DNA of 64,000 nt from Solirubrum sp044628455 (GCF_044628455.1 NZ_JBIYZW010000001.1:186001-250000); one strand, 5' to 3'; shown: positions 1 through 8,164, counted from the stretch's first letter. The notes: a model not told the origin generated them from the letters alone. Translations and numbers: made by a program.

Positions 1-451
1 GCAGCGGGGGCAGCTCCTGGCCGGGGGCCAGCGCCGGCGCCGTGAAACGCAGCCGCAGGGTGGCCGGCAGGGGCCGCAGCCGCAGGGTGTCGCGCCCGCT
101 CAGGATGGTCACGGGCAGGCTCAGGGGCTGGGCCGAGTCGAGGGCGAAGGTGCGCAGGGTGTAGCGGCAGCGGTCGAGGCTGCGGCCCTGGCGGGTGACG
201 GTGGGCCAGTAGCGCCGGGCCACGTACTCGAAGGGGGCGAAGTCGGCCGTGGAGTCGGGAAATACCACGTTCAGGGCCGGCGCGTGGCGAAACGTAAGCT
301 CGTACTCCACCAGCTCGCCCACGCGCGCCGCCGGGCGCAGAAACCGGCCCTGGGGCAGGGTGTCGGGCGGGGCGGGCGCGGCCTGGCTACCCCGGGCGGT
401 CAGCACCCCGAGCAGGCCGAGGCCGACGAGCAGGTGGGTGGCGCGGGGCAT
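1..451 (-). CDS. BatD-like exported protein, partial (N-terminus only)
   Basis: The gene runs off the left edge, so only about the first 150 codons are visible. The product begins with a hydrophobic signal-like segment (roughly residues 5-24) followed by beta-rich sequence with an early VGE-LVEYELTF strand, as expected for the periplasmic part of BatD or oxygen-tolerance-type proteins. Its ATG overlaps the TGA of the upstream DUF58 gene as TGATG, so the two are translationally coupled in one minus-strand operon. MoxR-DUF58-Bat operons are common in Bacteroidetes and are thought to act in envelope stress tolerance. The family call leans on context; another exported partner of the same operon is possible. 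Confidence 0.6.
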   Translation of the reverse strand, partial: MPRATHLLVGLGLLGVLTARGSQAAPAPPDTLPQGRFLRPAARVGELVEYELTFRHAPALNVVFPDSTADFAPFEYVARRYWPTVTRQGRSLDRCRYTLRTFALDSAQPLSLPVTILSGRDTLRLRPLPATLRLRFTAPALAPGQELPPL

Positions 452-1368
452 CAGGCAGAGGGGCGCGGGGCGGGGCCGCGGCGGTTGCGCAAGCGAAACA
501 AATTCACCAGCTGGGGCACATAGTCCGAGTCGGTGGAGATGGGCAGGAAGGCGGTCTGGTGGCGGCGGCAGATGTGGCCGATCCGCTCCCGGTTCTGCTC
601 GTAGGTGAGGCGGTAGCGCGCCCGCCAGGCCGGCGAAGAGGTGTTGACCCACACCGTGCGCCCGGTTTCCTGATCGCGCAGCGGCACAATGCCCAGGGGC
701 GGAAACTCCTGCTCGCGGCGGTCGAGCAGCTGCACCACTACCAGGTCGTGCTTGCGGGCCAGCATGGTCAGTTCCCGTTCAAAGTCCACGTCGATGAAGT
801 CGGAGAGCAGCAGCACCAGGGTGCGGCGCTTGAGCAAGGCCAGGGCCTGCCCGATGCCGGCGGCTACGTTGGTGCCAGGGCTGACGGGTTGCAGCTCAAA
901 CAACGACTTGATGAGGGCGTAGGCGTGGCGGATGCCCTTGCCCGGCGGCAGGTACAGCTCCTTCTGGTCGGAAAAAGCCAGCACGCCGAGCTGGGCATCC
1001 TGGCGGGCAGCCGACAAGGCCAGGATGCCGCAGATGTCGCGGGCCACGTCGAGCTTGCGGCGGCCCTGCGCGCCCACCTGCTGCGAGCGGCTCACGTCCA
1101 GCAGCAGCAGCACCGACTGCTCGCGCTCCTCCTTGTAGGTTTTCACGAAGGTGCCGTGGCCCTTGGCCGACACGGCCCAGTCGATGGCGCGCACTTCGTC
1201 GCCGTACTGGTACAGGCGCACGTCGTCGAACTCCAGGCCGGTGCCCTTGAACACGGAGTGGAAGTCGCCCTGCAGCTGGGTGTCGACCACCTTGCGGATG
1301 CGGATTTCAAGCTGGCGCAGGCGGCGGATCAGCTGTTGCAGGGCGGTTTCGGGGACGGGGGCGCTCAT
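451..1368 (-). CDS. DUF58 domain protein (MoxR-associated, VWA-like)
   Basis: The 305-residue product has the DUF58 signature: an RLYQYGDEVRAIDW segment at about 51-64, then a VWA-like strand ending in D-V-S-R-S (91-95), a MIDAS-type DxSxS metal site. No membrane segment is evident, so it is probably cytoplasmic or membrane-associated through partners. DUF58 proteins are normally encoded beside a MoxR AAA ATPase and Bat proteins; the likely Bat partner overlaps its stop codon. MoxR would lie upstream on the minus strand but is not seen: the next gene that way is the divergently oriented DUF4296 gene, so this DUF58 gene is first in its transcript. Molecular function is not established for the family. 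Confidence 0.85.
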   Translation of the reverse strand: MSAPVPETALQQLIRRLRQLEIRIRKVVDTQLQGDFHSVFKGTGLEFDDVRLYQYGDEVRAIDWAVSAKGHGTFVKTYKEEREQSVLLLLDVSRSQQVGAQGRRKLDVARDICGILALSAARQDAQLGVLAFSDQKELYLPPGKGIRHAYALIKSLFELQPVSPGTNVAAGIGQALALLKRRTLVLLLSDFIDVDFERELTMLARKHDLVVVQLLDRREQEFPPLGIVPLRDQETGRTVWVNTSSPAWRARYRLTYEQNRERIGHICRRHQTAFLPISTDSDYVPQLVNLFRLRNRRGPAPRPSA

Positions 1369-1456
1369 CGGGAGGGCTAAAATACGCAGCCGCCGTGAAG
1401 CCCGCCGCGGCGGCGGCCCCGGGCTGGCCCGAAATCGGCGGGGAGCAGGCAGGTAT

Positions 1457-1464
1457 TACCTTTG
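1457..1464 (+). promoter_or_regulatory. -7 promoter box TACCTTTG of the DUF4296 gene
   Basis: An exact match to the Bacteroidetes -7 consensus TAnnTTTG. Only five bases (CCGCC) separate it from the GTG at 1470, so transcription would begin about 2-3 nt before the start codon. It therefore decides the start and implies a practically leaderless mRNA. Confidence 0.65.
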
Positions 1465-1469
1465 CCGCC

Positions 1470-1829
1470 GTGAAAAACCCGCTGTCCGCACTTTTGCTGT
1501 TGCTTGGTCTGGTCCTTTTCAGTCAGTGCGACCGGCCCGAAGACCCCGTGCCGCCCGCCCGCCTGCTGCCCCGCGACCAGATGGTGCGCGTGCTCATCGA
1601 CCTGCACCTGACCGAGTCGCGCGTCGAAGCCAGCAACCTCTCGCCCGACTCGGCCAAGGCCCTGTTCAACCAGCAGCTCCGCGACCTGTACTGGCGCCAC
1701 AAAGTCGAGGAGAAGGTGTTTCGCGACAGTTACCACTACTACGGCATCCACGACAAGGACCTGGAGGAAATCTACACCACGGTGCTCGACAGCCTGAAGC
1801 AGCGCGAGTACCGGGCCGGGGCCAAATAG
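1470..1829 (+). CDS. DUF4296 domain lipoprotein
   Basis: The start was set at GTG 1470 because a promoter box ends six bases before it and the protein then begins with a lipoprotein signal (MKNPLSALLLLLGLVLFSQC), the Cys being the likely lipidation site. The remainder fits DUF4296, a Bacteroidetes family of small lipoproteins: a DLHLTESR helix, a SYHYYG motif and an IYTTVLDSL helix near the C-terminus. It is divergent from the DUF58 operon and convergent with csaA. Its function is unknown; family members are predicted to sit on the periplasmic side of the envelope. Confidence 0.8.
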   Translation: MKNPLSALLLLLGLVLFSQCDRPEDPVPPARLLPRDQMVRVLIDLHLTESRVEASNLSPDSAKALFNQQLRDLYWRHKVEEKVFRDSYHYYGIHDKDLEEIYTTVLDSLKQREYRAGAK

Positions 1830-1883
1830 TCTACCACCCAGCCTGCGGCCCCAGCTTTCAGCGGCACAACCGCCGCGGCGGTT

Positions 1884-2228
1884 TCAGGCCAGGCGGCTGC
1901 CGTTGGGCACGGGCCCGGCCAGGGCGGCCAGCACAATGCGCCCCTGCTCGTCGGGGGCGCCGGTCACCAGCACCTCCGAGCGGAAGGGGCCGATTTGCTT
2001 GGGCGGGAAGTTGACCACGCACAGCACCTGCCGGCCCAGCAGCGTGTCGGGGGTGTAGAGGTCGGTTATCTGGGCGCTGGACTTGCGCTGGCCCAGCTCG
2101 GGGCCCAGGTCGATGAGCAGCTGATAGGCCGGCTTGCGCGCCTGCGGAAACGGCCGGGCGTCCACGATGGTGCCCACGCGCAAGTCCACGCGCTCAAACT
2201 CGGTCCAGGAAAGCGGAGTGTCGTTCAT
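1884..2228 (-). CDS. csaA: CsaA-like tRNA-binding-domain protein
   Basis: A 114-residue stand-alone tRNA-binding OB fold, about the usual CsaA length. Diagnostic parts are FERVDLRVGTIVDARPF near the N-terminus, the S-S-A-Q-I-T segment in the middle, and NFPPKQIG followed by SEVLVTG, all typical of CsaA and the MetRS/Arc1p EMAP domain. CsaA is described as a dimeric tRNA-binding, chaperone-like protein with an export-related role in Bacillus; which role applies here cannot be told. A near-consensus -7 box (TACTTTCG, 2234-2241 on the minus strand) lies five bases before the ATG, the same geometry as for the DUF4296 and ABC-F genes. Confidence 0.85.
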   Translation of the reverse strand: MNDTPLSWTEFERVDLRVGTIVDARPFPQARKPAYQLLIDLGPELGQRKSSAQITDLYTPDTLLGRQVLCVVNFPPKQIGPFRSEVLVTGAPDEQGRIVLAALAGPVPNGSRLA

Positions 2229-2327
2229 GGTCCCGAAAGTACGCGGGCCAGGAAAAAGCCCGCCGGGCCGCGCAAAGCAGGGCCCGGCGGGCTGGGGTAT
2301 GGCAGCCCGTGAACAAGCCGCGGGGGG

Positions 2328-2924
2328 CTAGTTGGCCGCCGGCTCGTCGAGGGCATAGGCCTGCGACTCCAGCAGGCGCTGCTGCACTTTCTGGTCCCAG
2401 GCCTGCTGCTGCACCAGGTTCAGGCCGTGGTTGCTTTCCACGTCGTAGCGCTGCTGCTCGCGCTGCCATTCGCTGATGGTTTGCTTCATCAGGTTGTTGA
2501 AGGCGGGCTGCAGCTTTTCGCAGTCGAACTTGGTGGCCTTCAGGCGCTGGCGCATGCGGCGGGCGTACACTTCGGTGAGGTCGAAGTGCACCTGCTCGTG
2601 GCGCAGCAAAGCCGCCGAGGCGGTTTGGGGCGTCTTCACCCACGACTCGGCGGGCGTGAAGGTGGCCTGTACCGTAGAAGAAAACACGTAGTCCTGGCAG
2701 CCGATCTTGGCGCCGATGTTGGCCGTGGTCATGGCGTGCAGCGGGTCGCCGGAAGCGGGGCGGGCCTTGAAGTCAGCCCAGGTGAGCGGGCGCTTGGCCG
2801 ACCACACCAGCAGCTCGGGCTCGGCCTTGGCGGGCGGGGCGGGGGGGGGGGTCGGGCCCTGCTTGGCGGGGCCTTGCTGGGGCGCCCCAAGGGCCAGCAG
2901 CAACATCAGCAGCAACGAGAGCAT
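2328..2924 (-). CDS. DUF922 family secreted protein, putative Zn metalloprotease
   Basis: The 198-residue product starts with a short signal peptide (LSLLLMLLLALGA) and a Pro/Lys-rich linker. The core has an L-T-W-A-D-F-K segment and a HEQVH motif (HExxH-type zinc site) followed by FDLTEVYARRMRQ, the layout of DUF922, a family annotated as putative secreted zinc-dependent proteases. HEQVH sits in the middle third, with a long Gln-rich helical C-terminus. It is encoded 40 bp downstream of the MATE gene on the same strand, so co-transcription is possible. Protease activity is a prediction only. Confidence 0.7.
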   Translation of the reverse strand: MLSLLLMLLLALGAPQQGPAKQGPTPPPAPPAKAEPELLVWSAKRPLTWADFKARPASGDPLHAMTTANIGAKIGCQDYVFSSTVQATFTPAESWVKTPQTASAALLRHEQVHFDLTEVYARRMRQRLKATKFDCEKLQPAFNNLMKQTISEWQREQQRYDVESNHGLNLVQQQAWDQKVQQRLLESQAYALDEPAAN

Positions 2925-2964
2925 AAGAACAACTAGGGGCGGCTTACCGGGCCGCCGTGCGGGG

Positions 2965-4338
2965 TTAACGCTGAACGCCGGCCGGTTCGTTCACCGGCTG
3001 CCGGGCCGTGGCGCTCAGCAGGCCGAAGCGGTAGAGCAGCAGGCCGGCCACCAAAGTTAAGCCCACCAGCAAACCCACCCACACCCCCGGCGCGCCCCAG
3101 CCCAGCTTAAAGCCCAGGAAGTAGCCCAGCGGCAGGGCCGCCGCCCAGTACGAGAGCAGGGCCACCACCGAGGGCACCTTCACGTCGTGCAAGCCGCGCA
3201 AGGCCCCCAGGCCCACCACCTGCAAGCCATCGGAAATCTGAAACAGCGCCGCAATGAGCAGCAGGCCCACGGCCTGGGAGGCTACGGCGGGGTCACCGTT
3301 GTAGAACTGGGGTACCCACTGGCGCCCGGCAATCAGCAGCAGGCCCATGGCCGTCATGAACGCGAAGGTCAGCAGGTAGGCCGTGTAGCCGGCGTGGCGC
3401 GCCCCGGCCCGGTCGCCCAGGCCGCTGAGGTTGCCCACCCGAATGGTGGCCGCCGCCCCGATGCCGCTGGCCGCCATGTAGGTAACCGAGGCCACGTTGA
3501 TGGCAATCTGGTGCGCGGCCTGGGTGGTGGCACCCAGCCAGCCGGCCATGATGGCCGAGAAGGCGAAGGCGCCGACTTCAAAGATCATCTGCACCCCAAT
3601 GGGGAAGCCCAGGCCCAGCAGGCGGCCCAGCACGGCGGGGGAGAGGCGCAGCCAGGAGCCGGCCGCGGCGCGGTAGGGGGCCAGGCGCGGGGTGCGCAGC
3701 ACGTAGGCGGCCATGAGTACGGCCATCAGCAGGCGCGCCACCAGCGTGGCCCAGGCGGCGCCCATCATGCCCAGATCCGGCATGCCCAGGCGCCCGAATA
3801 CCAGGCCGTAGCACAGCACGGCGTTGAGCACGTTGGCCAGCACCGAGAGCTGCATGGCCTGGCGGGTGAGGCCCAGCCCTTCGGCAAACTGCTTAAAGCC
3901 CTGAAACACCATCAGCGGAATCAGCGACAGAAACATCACCCGCGCCCAGGGCAAAGCCAGCTGCACCACCTCGGCGGGCTGGTCGATGTGGGGCAGCAGG
4001 GGCAGCAGCAGCCAGCCCAGGCCGGCCAGGGCCAGACCGGCCAGCGTACTCATCGTCACGCCGTTGACCAGCAGCTGGCCCAGGGCGACGGTGTCGCGGC
4101 GGCCGTCGGCGGCGGCCACCAGCGGGGTAATGCCCATCGACACGCCCAAACCCAGCATCATCACCACCGTGGTCACGCTCACGCCCAGCGACACGGCCGC
4201 CAGCGGCACGGTGCCGGTCTGACCCACCACCACGCTGTCGCACACGCTCACCAGGATGTGGCCCAGCTGGCTGAGCACCACGGGGTAGGCCAGCAGCAGG
4301 GTAGGACGAATGTGAGGTCGAAGCGAGGAAAGGGCCAT
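2965..4338 (-). CDS. MATE family efflux transporter
   Basis: A 457-residue polytopic membrane protein with about twelve hydrophobic segments in two similar halves. Each half opens with MATE-like text (LAYPVVLSQLGHILVSVCDSV and the FPIGVQMIFEVGAFAF region). Such proteins export cationic drugs or metabolites in exchange for Na+ or H+. A longer reading frame reaches 4377, but a consensus -7 box at 4361-4368 falls inside that extension, so ATG 4338 (MALSSLRPHI) is the likely start. The substrate cannot be inferred. The DUF922 gene follows closely and may be co-transcribed. Confidence 0.9.
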   Translation of the reverse strand: MALSSLRPHIRPTLLLAYPVVLSQLGHILVSVCDSVVVGQTGTVPLAAVSLGVSVTTVVMMLGLGVSMGITPLVAAADGRRDTVALGQLLVNGVTMSTLAGLALAGLGWLLLPLLPHIDQPAEVVQLALPWARVMFLSLIPLMVFQGFKQFAEGLGLTRQAMQLSVLANVLNAVLCYGLVFGRLGMPDLGMMGAAWATLVARLLMAVLMAAYVLRTPRLAPYRAAAGSWLRLSPAVLGRLLGLGFPIGVQMIFEVGAFAFSAIMAGWLGATTQAAHQIAINVASVTYMAASGIGAAATIRVGNLSGLGDRAGARHAGYTAYLLTFAFMTAMGLLLIAGRQWVPQFYNGDPAVASQAVGLLLIAALFQISDGLQVVGLGALRGLHDVKVPSVVALLSYWAAALPLGYFLGFKLGWGAPGVWVGLLVGLTLVAGLLLYRFGLLSATARQPVNEPAGVQR

Positions 4339-4360
4339 GATGCAGTCGGAAACGGGGCCG

Positions 4361-4368
4361 CAAAGGTA
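4361..4368 (-). promoter_or_regulatory. -7 promoter box TACCTTTG of the MATE gene
   Basis: Exact TAnnTTTG match on the minus strand, 22 bases before ATG 4338. It excludes the longer upstream reading frame as the translated form. Confidence 0.6.
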
Positions 4369-4413
4369 CGCAGCCAAGTTGCCGGGAGCCCTATTCGGGG
4401 TAAAGGCGCAGTC

Positions 4414-4454
4414 GGGGCCTCACCCCCGGCCCCGCTCCGGAAGCGAGGGGAGCC
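4414..4454. repeat. GC-rich dispersed-repeat fragment with hairpin
   Basis: The segment has the look of an intergenic repeat: a CCTCACCCCCGG part, then CCCCGCT and AGCGAGGGG arms around a short loop. It lies in a 415-bp gap between the MATE and egtD genes that also holds a perfect palindrome (4530-4563) and a heptad array (4734-4768). No gene was found in the gap. That it is dispersed in the genome is inferred from its style only. Confidence 0.4.
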
Positions 4455-4529
4455 AGACGAAGCAGTATCAGATTCTCGCACGCTGTAGAAGGTCTCGTCG
4501 TCCGAGCCGCGTGGGCGTCATCGTTCAAC

Positions 4530-4563
4530 GGCGTAGCGACGCGATGGGTCGCGTCGCTACGCC
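4530..4563. repeat. Perfect 15-bp palindrome (REP-like)
   Basis: The left arm GGCGTAGCGACGCGA and the right arm TCGCGTCGCTACGCC are exact reverse complements around a TGGG loop. There is no T-tract on either side, so it is a poor terminator candidate. Size and shape fit REP-type extragenic palindromes. Confidence 0.65.
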
Positions 4564-4733
4564 GGGCGGGTGGCACGGGGCCGGGTGGAGGTTGGGTTTA
4601 CTATCCGGCGAGATGCCTCGGTCCCTCGCTTGATGCACGACCTGCTCGGCATGAACGGGCTGTTTCGAGTCGTTCAGCGGTGGTAAGGTCCTTCGCGTTG
4701 CTCAGGATGACGAATGCTTGATGGCAGCCCTGA

Positions 4734-4768
4734 CAACTATCAACTGGCAACTATCAACTATCAACGGA
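4734..4768. repeat. Tandem heptamer array (CAACTAT type) over the egtD 3' end
   Basis: Five consecutive 7-nt units are in strict phase: CAACTAT, CAACTGG, CAACTAT, CAACTAT, CAACGGA. The egtD stop codon lies inside the array. No clear inverted partner was found nearby, unlike the other heptad arrays in this window. Confidence 0.75.
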
Positions 4769-5824
4769 GAACAGCACGTCGGCAAACCACTGCTGCTCGT
4801 CGGTGAAGGCTTCGAGCACCCGCAGCCCCACGGCGGCGGCCAGCTCCTCGATCTGGGGCAGGGTGAACTTAAAGGAGCTTTCGGTGTGAATGGCTTCCCA
4901 GGCTTCGAAGCTGAAGGCGCGGCCCAGGGCAGCTACCTGCACCGTCTGGGCCCGGCGGCTGACCAGGTAGGAGCGCATGGCACCGTCCTGGGGGTTGTAC
5001 TGGGCAAAGTGCTGCCACTGGCCCAGGTCGAAGTCGGCGCCCAGCTCGTGGTTGAGGCGGGTGAGCAGGTTCAGGTTGAAAGCCGCCGTCACGCCCTGCG
5101 CGTCGTCGTAGGCGGCGTGAATCCGGCGCGGGTCTTTGCGCAAGTCGAAGCCCACCAACAGCCGGTCGTCGGGGCCCAGGTGCCGGGTCAGCTCGCGCAG
5201 GAAGCCCTGGCGCTCGGCCGGGCCGAAGTTGCCGATGTTGGAACCCAGAAACAGCACCGCCTTGCGGCCGGGCTGGTCGCGCAGTTCGGCCAGGGCCGTC
5301 AGGTACTCGCCCACCAAGGGCTCCACCCGCAGCGCGGGCAGCTCCTGGCGCAGGCTCTCGGCCAGCCCCTGCAGGGCCGAGGGCGAAATGTCCACCGGGG
5401 CGTAGGCAAAGCCGGGGCTGACGGTGAGCAGCTCGCGCAGCAGAATCTTGGTTTTGAGGCCGTCGCCGGCGCCCAGCTCCAGCAGCTGAAACGGCGCGCC
5501 GTCGGCCGGGGCCAGGGCCGCCGCCAGGGCCCGGCGGTGGCGGGTGAGCAGCCCAAACTCGGTGCGCGTGGGGTAGTACTCCGGCAGCTGCATGATCTGC
5601 TGAAACAGCCGGCTGCCCTCCGCGTCGTAGAAGTACATCGACGACAACGCCCGCGGCTGCCGGCTCAGCCCCTCCAGCACGTGCGCAGCCAGTTCGTTGT
5701 TTGTTGTTGGTTGGTGGTTGGTGGTTGGTGGTTGTTCGTTGTGCGGGTTTTGGTTGTCGGTGGGGCGCTGAGGCGTTTCAGCTGACTGGCGGGAGGAAGA
5801 AGGCGGTGTGATGGAAGCGGCCAT
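4754..5824 (-). CDS. egtD: L-histidine N-alpha-methyltransferase EgtD
   Basis: The 356-residue protein matches the EgtD family: the S-S-M-Y-F-Y-D segment (62-67), LPEYYPTRTE (80-89) and the SAM-binding ELGAGDG (116-122) followed by LKTKILL. EgtD trimethylates histidine to hercynine with SAM, the first step of ergothioneine synthesis in the cytoplasm. ATG 5824 gives the N-terminus MAASITPPSS. Family members normally begin near the LAAHVLEGL part (about 45), so the first ~43 residues, rich in Asn, Thr, Pro and Gln, are extra and partly encoded by a 7-nt repeat array. The stop lies in a second heptad array. egtB is immediately upstream on the same strand. Confidence 0.9.
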   Translation of the reverse strand: MAASITPPSSSRQSAETPQRPTDNQNPHNEQPPTTNHQPTTNNELAAHVLEGLSRQPRALSSMYFYDAEGSRLFQQIMQLPEYYPTRTEFGLLTRHRRALAAALAPADGAPFQLLELGAGDGLKTKILLRELLTVSPGFAYAPVDISPSALQGLAESLRQELPALRVEPLVGEYLTALAELRDQPGRKAVLFLGSNIGNFGPAERQGFLRELTRHLGPDDRLLVGFDLRKDPRRIHAAYDDAQGVTAAFNLNLLTRLNHELGADFDLGQWQHFAQYNPQDGAMRSYLVSRRAQTVQVAALGRAFSFEAWEAIHTESSFKFTLPQIEELAAAVGLRVLEAFTDEQQWFADVLFSVDS

Positions 5825-5914
5825 AAGGAAAGGGAGAAGCGGGAAGCAGAAAGACAAATCAGGGCCGCAGGCACGACCCCAAAAACCAACAACCAAAAAC
5901 GAACAACCAGCTAC
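5693..5914. repeat. Heptad-armed inverted element at the egtB-egtD junction
   Basis: The left end (5693-5741) is seven strict 7-nt units of form NNNGTTG (TTCGTTG, TTTGTTG, TTGGTTG, three GTGGTTG, TTCGTTG). The right end (5880-5914) has CAAAAAC, CAACAAC, CAAAAAC, GAACAAC, CAGCTAC, the complementary word. The arms are in inverted orientation around a ~140-nt centre that contains the egtD start region. The left array is translated in EgtD and the right array overlaps the last bases of egtB. Confidence 0.75.
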
Positions 5915-7239
5915 TGAGCCAGCCGGATGCCGGTGAACTGCCAGCGCTTGTCGGCGTGAAAGAAGTTGCGGTAGCTGAGGCGAATGTGGCTGGCGGGCGT
6001 GGCGCAGGAGCCCCCGCGCAGCACCAGTTGGTTGATCATGAACTTGCCGTTGTACTCGCCCAGCGCCCCCGGGGCCTTGTCGAAGCCGGGGTAGGGGTGG
6101 TAGGCCGAATACGTCCACTCCCAGCAGCTGCCCAGCAGCTGGTGGCAGCGGCCGGGGGCGGCGTCAGCGGGCAGGGGGGCGGGGTCGAAGCGGTTGCTTT
6201 CCAGGAAGTGGGCCGGGTCGAGGGTGGGGGCAAAGCGGCGGGCGGCCAGCTCCCACTCGGCTTCGGTGGGCAGGCGCGCCCCGGTCCAGTGGGCGTAGGC
6301 ATCGGCCTCGTAAAAGCTCACATGGGTCACGGGTGCGGCCAGGTCGAGCGGCTGCAGGCCGTGGTGGGTAAAGCGCAGCCACTCGCCGGCGCGCTCCACC
6401 CAGTACAGCGGCGCCTGCCAGCCCTGGCTTTGCACCAGCTCCCAGCCCTCGCCCAGCCAGGGCCGAAAGTCGCGGTAGCCGCCGGCGCGCACAAACTCCA
6501 GGTACTCGCCGTTGGTCACCAGCCGGTTTTGCAGGCGGAAGTCGGCCACGTATACCGGGTGGGCCGCCAGCTCGTTGTCGAAGCAGAAGCCGGGCGCGTC
6601 GCCGGCCGCGGGCTGGTAGCCGATGGTGCCCACCCCGCCGGGCACGCTCAGCCAGGTAGCCGCCGGGGCAGCCGTAGCGCTGGCCACCGGGGCGGGCTGG
6701 TCGGTCCAGTAGGCCGGGGCCAGCGGGTTGGTGCTCAGAATGTACTTGATGTCGGTTACCAGCAGCTCCTGGTGCTGCTGCTCGTGCTGCAAACCCAGCT
6801 CAAACACCGCGGCGAAGGGCGCCGCCTCGTCGTCGCCGACGGTGGCCAGCAGCCGCTGCATGTGCTCGTCGACGTAGGCGCGGTACCGGTACACGTCGGC
6901 CAGCGGCGGGCGCGAGAGGGTGCCGCGGTCGGCGCGGTTCACGCGGCTGCCCAGGGAGTTGTAGTAGGAGTTGAACAGGTAGGCGTACTGCTCGTGAAAC
7001 ACGCGGTAGCCGGGCAGGTGCTCTTGCAGCAGGAAGGTTTCGAAAAACCAGGTGGTGTGCGCCAGGTGCCACTTGGGCGGGCTCACGTCGATGATGGGCT
7101 GCACCACGGTGTCTTCGGGCAGCAGCGGGCGGCAGAGCGCGGCGGTTTGCTCGCGCACGGCGGCGTAGCGACTTTGGCGCCGGGAAGCGGCCGGGGGCCG
7201 GGAGGCGGGGGCAAGAGCGGAAGTGGCGGCGGGCATCAT
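5911..7239 (-). CDS. egtB: Ergothioneine biosynthesis protein EgtB (iron-dependent sulfoxide synthase)
   Basis: The 442-residue protein has the two-domain layout of EgtB. The N-terminal DinB-like domain carries WHLAHTTWFFE (57-67) and GLQHEQQHQE, supplying the 3-His iron site. The C-terminal formylglycine-generating-enzyme-like domain ends with WEWTYS, LRGGSC and RLSYRNFF. EgtB joins a thiol donor to hercynine in an O2-dependent step. ATG 7239 (MMPAATS) was chosen; the frame stays open to 7467 but that extension has no family character. egtD follows on the same strand. No egtA, egtC or egtE is nearby, so gamma-Glu-Cys or cysteine use cannot be decided from context. Confidence 0.9.
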   Translation of the reverse strand: MMPAATSALAPASRPPAASRRQSRYAAVREQTAALCRPLLPEDTVVQPIIDVSPPKWHLAHTTWFFETFLLQEHLPGYRVFHEQYAYLFNSYYNSLGSRVNRADRGTLSRPPLADVYRYRAYVDEHMQRLLATVGDDEAAPFAAVFELGLQHEQQHQELLVTDIKYILSTNPLAPAYWTDQPAPVASATAAPAATWLSVPGGVGTIGYQPAAGDAPGFCFDNELAAHPVYVADFRLQNRLVTNGEYLEFVRAGGYRDFRPWLGEGWELVQSQGWQAPLYWVERAGEWLRFTHHGLQPLDLAAPVTHVSFYEADAYAHWTGARLPTEAEWELAARRFAPTLDPAHFLESNRFDPAPLPADAAPGRCHQLLGSCWEWTYSAYHPYPGFDKAPGALGEYNGKFMINQLVLRGGSCATPASHIRLSYRNFFHADKRWQFTGIRLAQ

Positions 7240-7505
7240 GGGCGGCAAGTAAAAGCAGGTTCGCGGGAAACTACGCAGAAGCGCCGCCGACCGCTCACCC
7301 GGGGACCCTGCGGCCCGCCGGCTGCGTCGGCTGCAAGGGAGAAAGCCGTAAGCCCGGCCGAAGGTTATGCTCCTGAGCCCCAGCAAGCCGCCGAATGCCC
7401 CGTCCAGGGGTAACCGGAACAAGCCGACCAGCAGCGGAGTGCTTAGCGGCTGATGGTACTTTGTCAATATACCGCCGCTAATCTGAGTCTACGGTGCTGC
7501 TATGG

Positions 7506-7538
7506 TGTCCCTATAGTGTCCCTATACTTTCCCTATCC
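7506..7538 (+). repeat. Three tandem 11-bp repeats (TGTCCCTATAG type)
   Basis: TGTCCCTATAG, TGTCCCTATAC and TTTCCCTATCC follow without gaps. They sit in the 508-bp divergent gap between egtB and the gene at 7748, where no gene was recognised. A GC hairpin followed by TTTTT (about 7694-7722) is also present. The role is unknown; a regulator site or slippage product are both possible. Confidence 0.6.
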
Positions 7539-7747
7539 CAGCTGGGGAATGACTGGCAAAATGCTTTTAGCACTATGCGAGGAAACCTGATGACCCGGCT
7601 GCGGGCCAAGCTGAACTCCCGGCCCCCGGCGGCGTACACCTTAGGGCGCTCAGGCAAGCCAGGGCGGCGGCCGTTCACCTGAACCTCTGCCGTAGCCCCG
7701 GGATGCCGGGCGGCTTTTTGTTCACCCACCTTCTTTTCCCAAACACC

Positions 7748-8134
7748 ATGGCAACCAATCAGCAGGGCCAGCGCAGCCAGAACGACCCCAACGCCGCCCA
7801 GAACCAGAACCCGCAGGGCCAGAGCCAAAGCAACCAGTCCTCACCCGAGGCCCAGCGCAGTGGCTCTATCGACCAGGATCAGGAACGCTCGGTGCGCAGC
7901 GGCCTCTCGGGCCAGGCCAGCCGCCCCCACCGCGTGGGCGACGGGCACCACGCCGACGACCTCGAAGACCAGGTAAACACCACCATGACCAGCGGCACCG
8001 GCATGAACCCGCCCAGCGACAAAGGCAGCGAGCGGCAAAGCGGCAAGTCGGGCATGGGCCGCACGGGCGGCAGCTCGGGCATGGGCACCGAGGGCGACCG
8101 GAACGCCAATACCGGCAATACCCGCAACGGCTAG
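7748..8134 (+). CDS. Small hydrophilic low-complexity protein
   Basis: A 128-residue protein with no hydrophobic segment, rich in Gln, Asn, Ser, Gly and Asp and probably largely disordered. The N-terminal third is Gln/Asn-rich; the middle has a charged DGHHADDLEDQVN stretch; the C-terminus repeats SGMG and GT motifs. I do not recognise the family. The composition resembles small general-stress or desiccation-type proteins, but this is only a resemblance. A strong hairpin terminator follows (8165-8204). ATG 7748 is preferred over 7703 because the extra 15 residues are hydrophobic and out of character. Confidence 0.65.
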   Translation: MATNQQGQRSQNDPNAAQNQNPQGQSQSNQSSPEAQRSGSIDQDQERSVRSGLSGQASRPHRVGDGHHADDLEDQVNTTMTSGTGMNPPSDKGSERQSGKSGMGRTGGSSGMGTEGDRNANTGNTRNG

Positions 8135-8164
8135 CCCGCGGCTCTTTTCGCAGTCGGATTACCT

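Noticed and set aside
3187..4488. A 433-codon plus-strand frame rich in His, Gln and Gly
   Set aside because: Antisense to the MATE transporter; the composition is a by-product of reversed hydrophobic codons.
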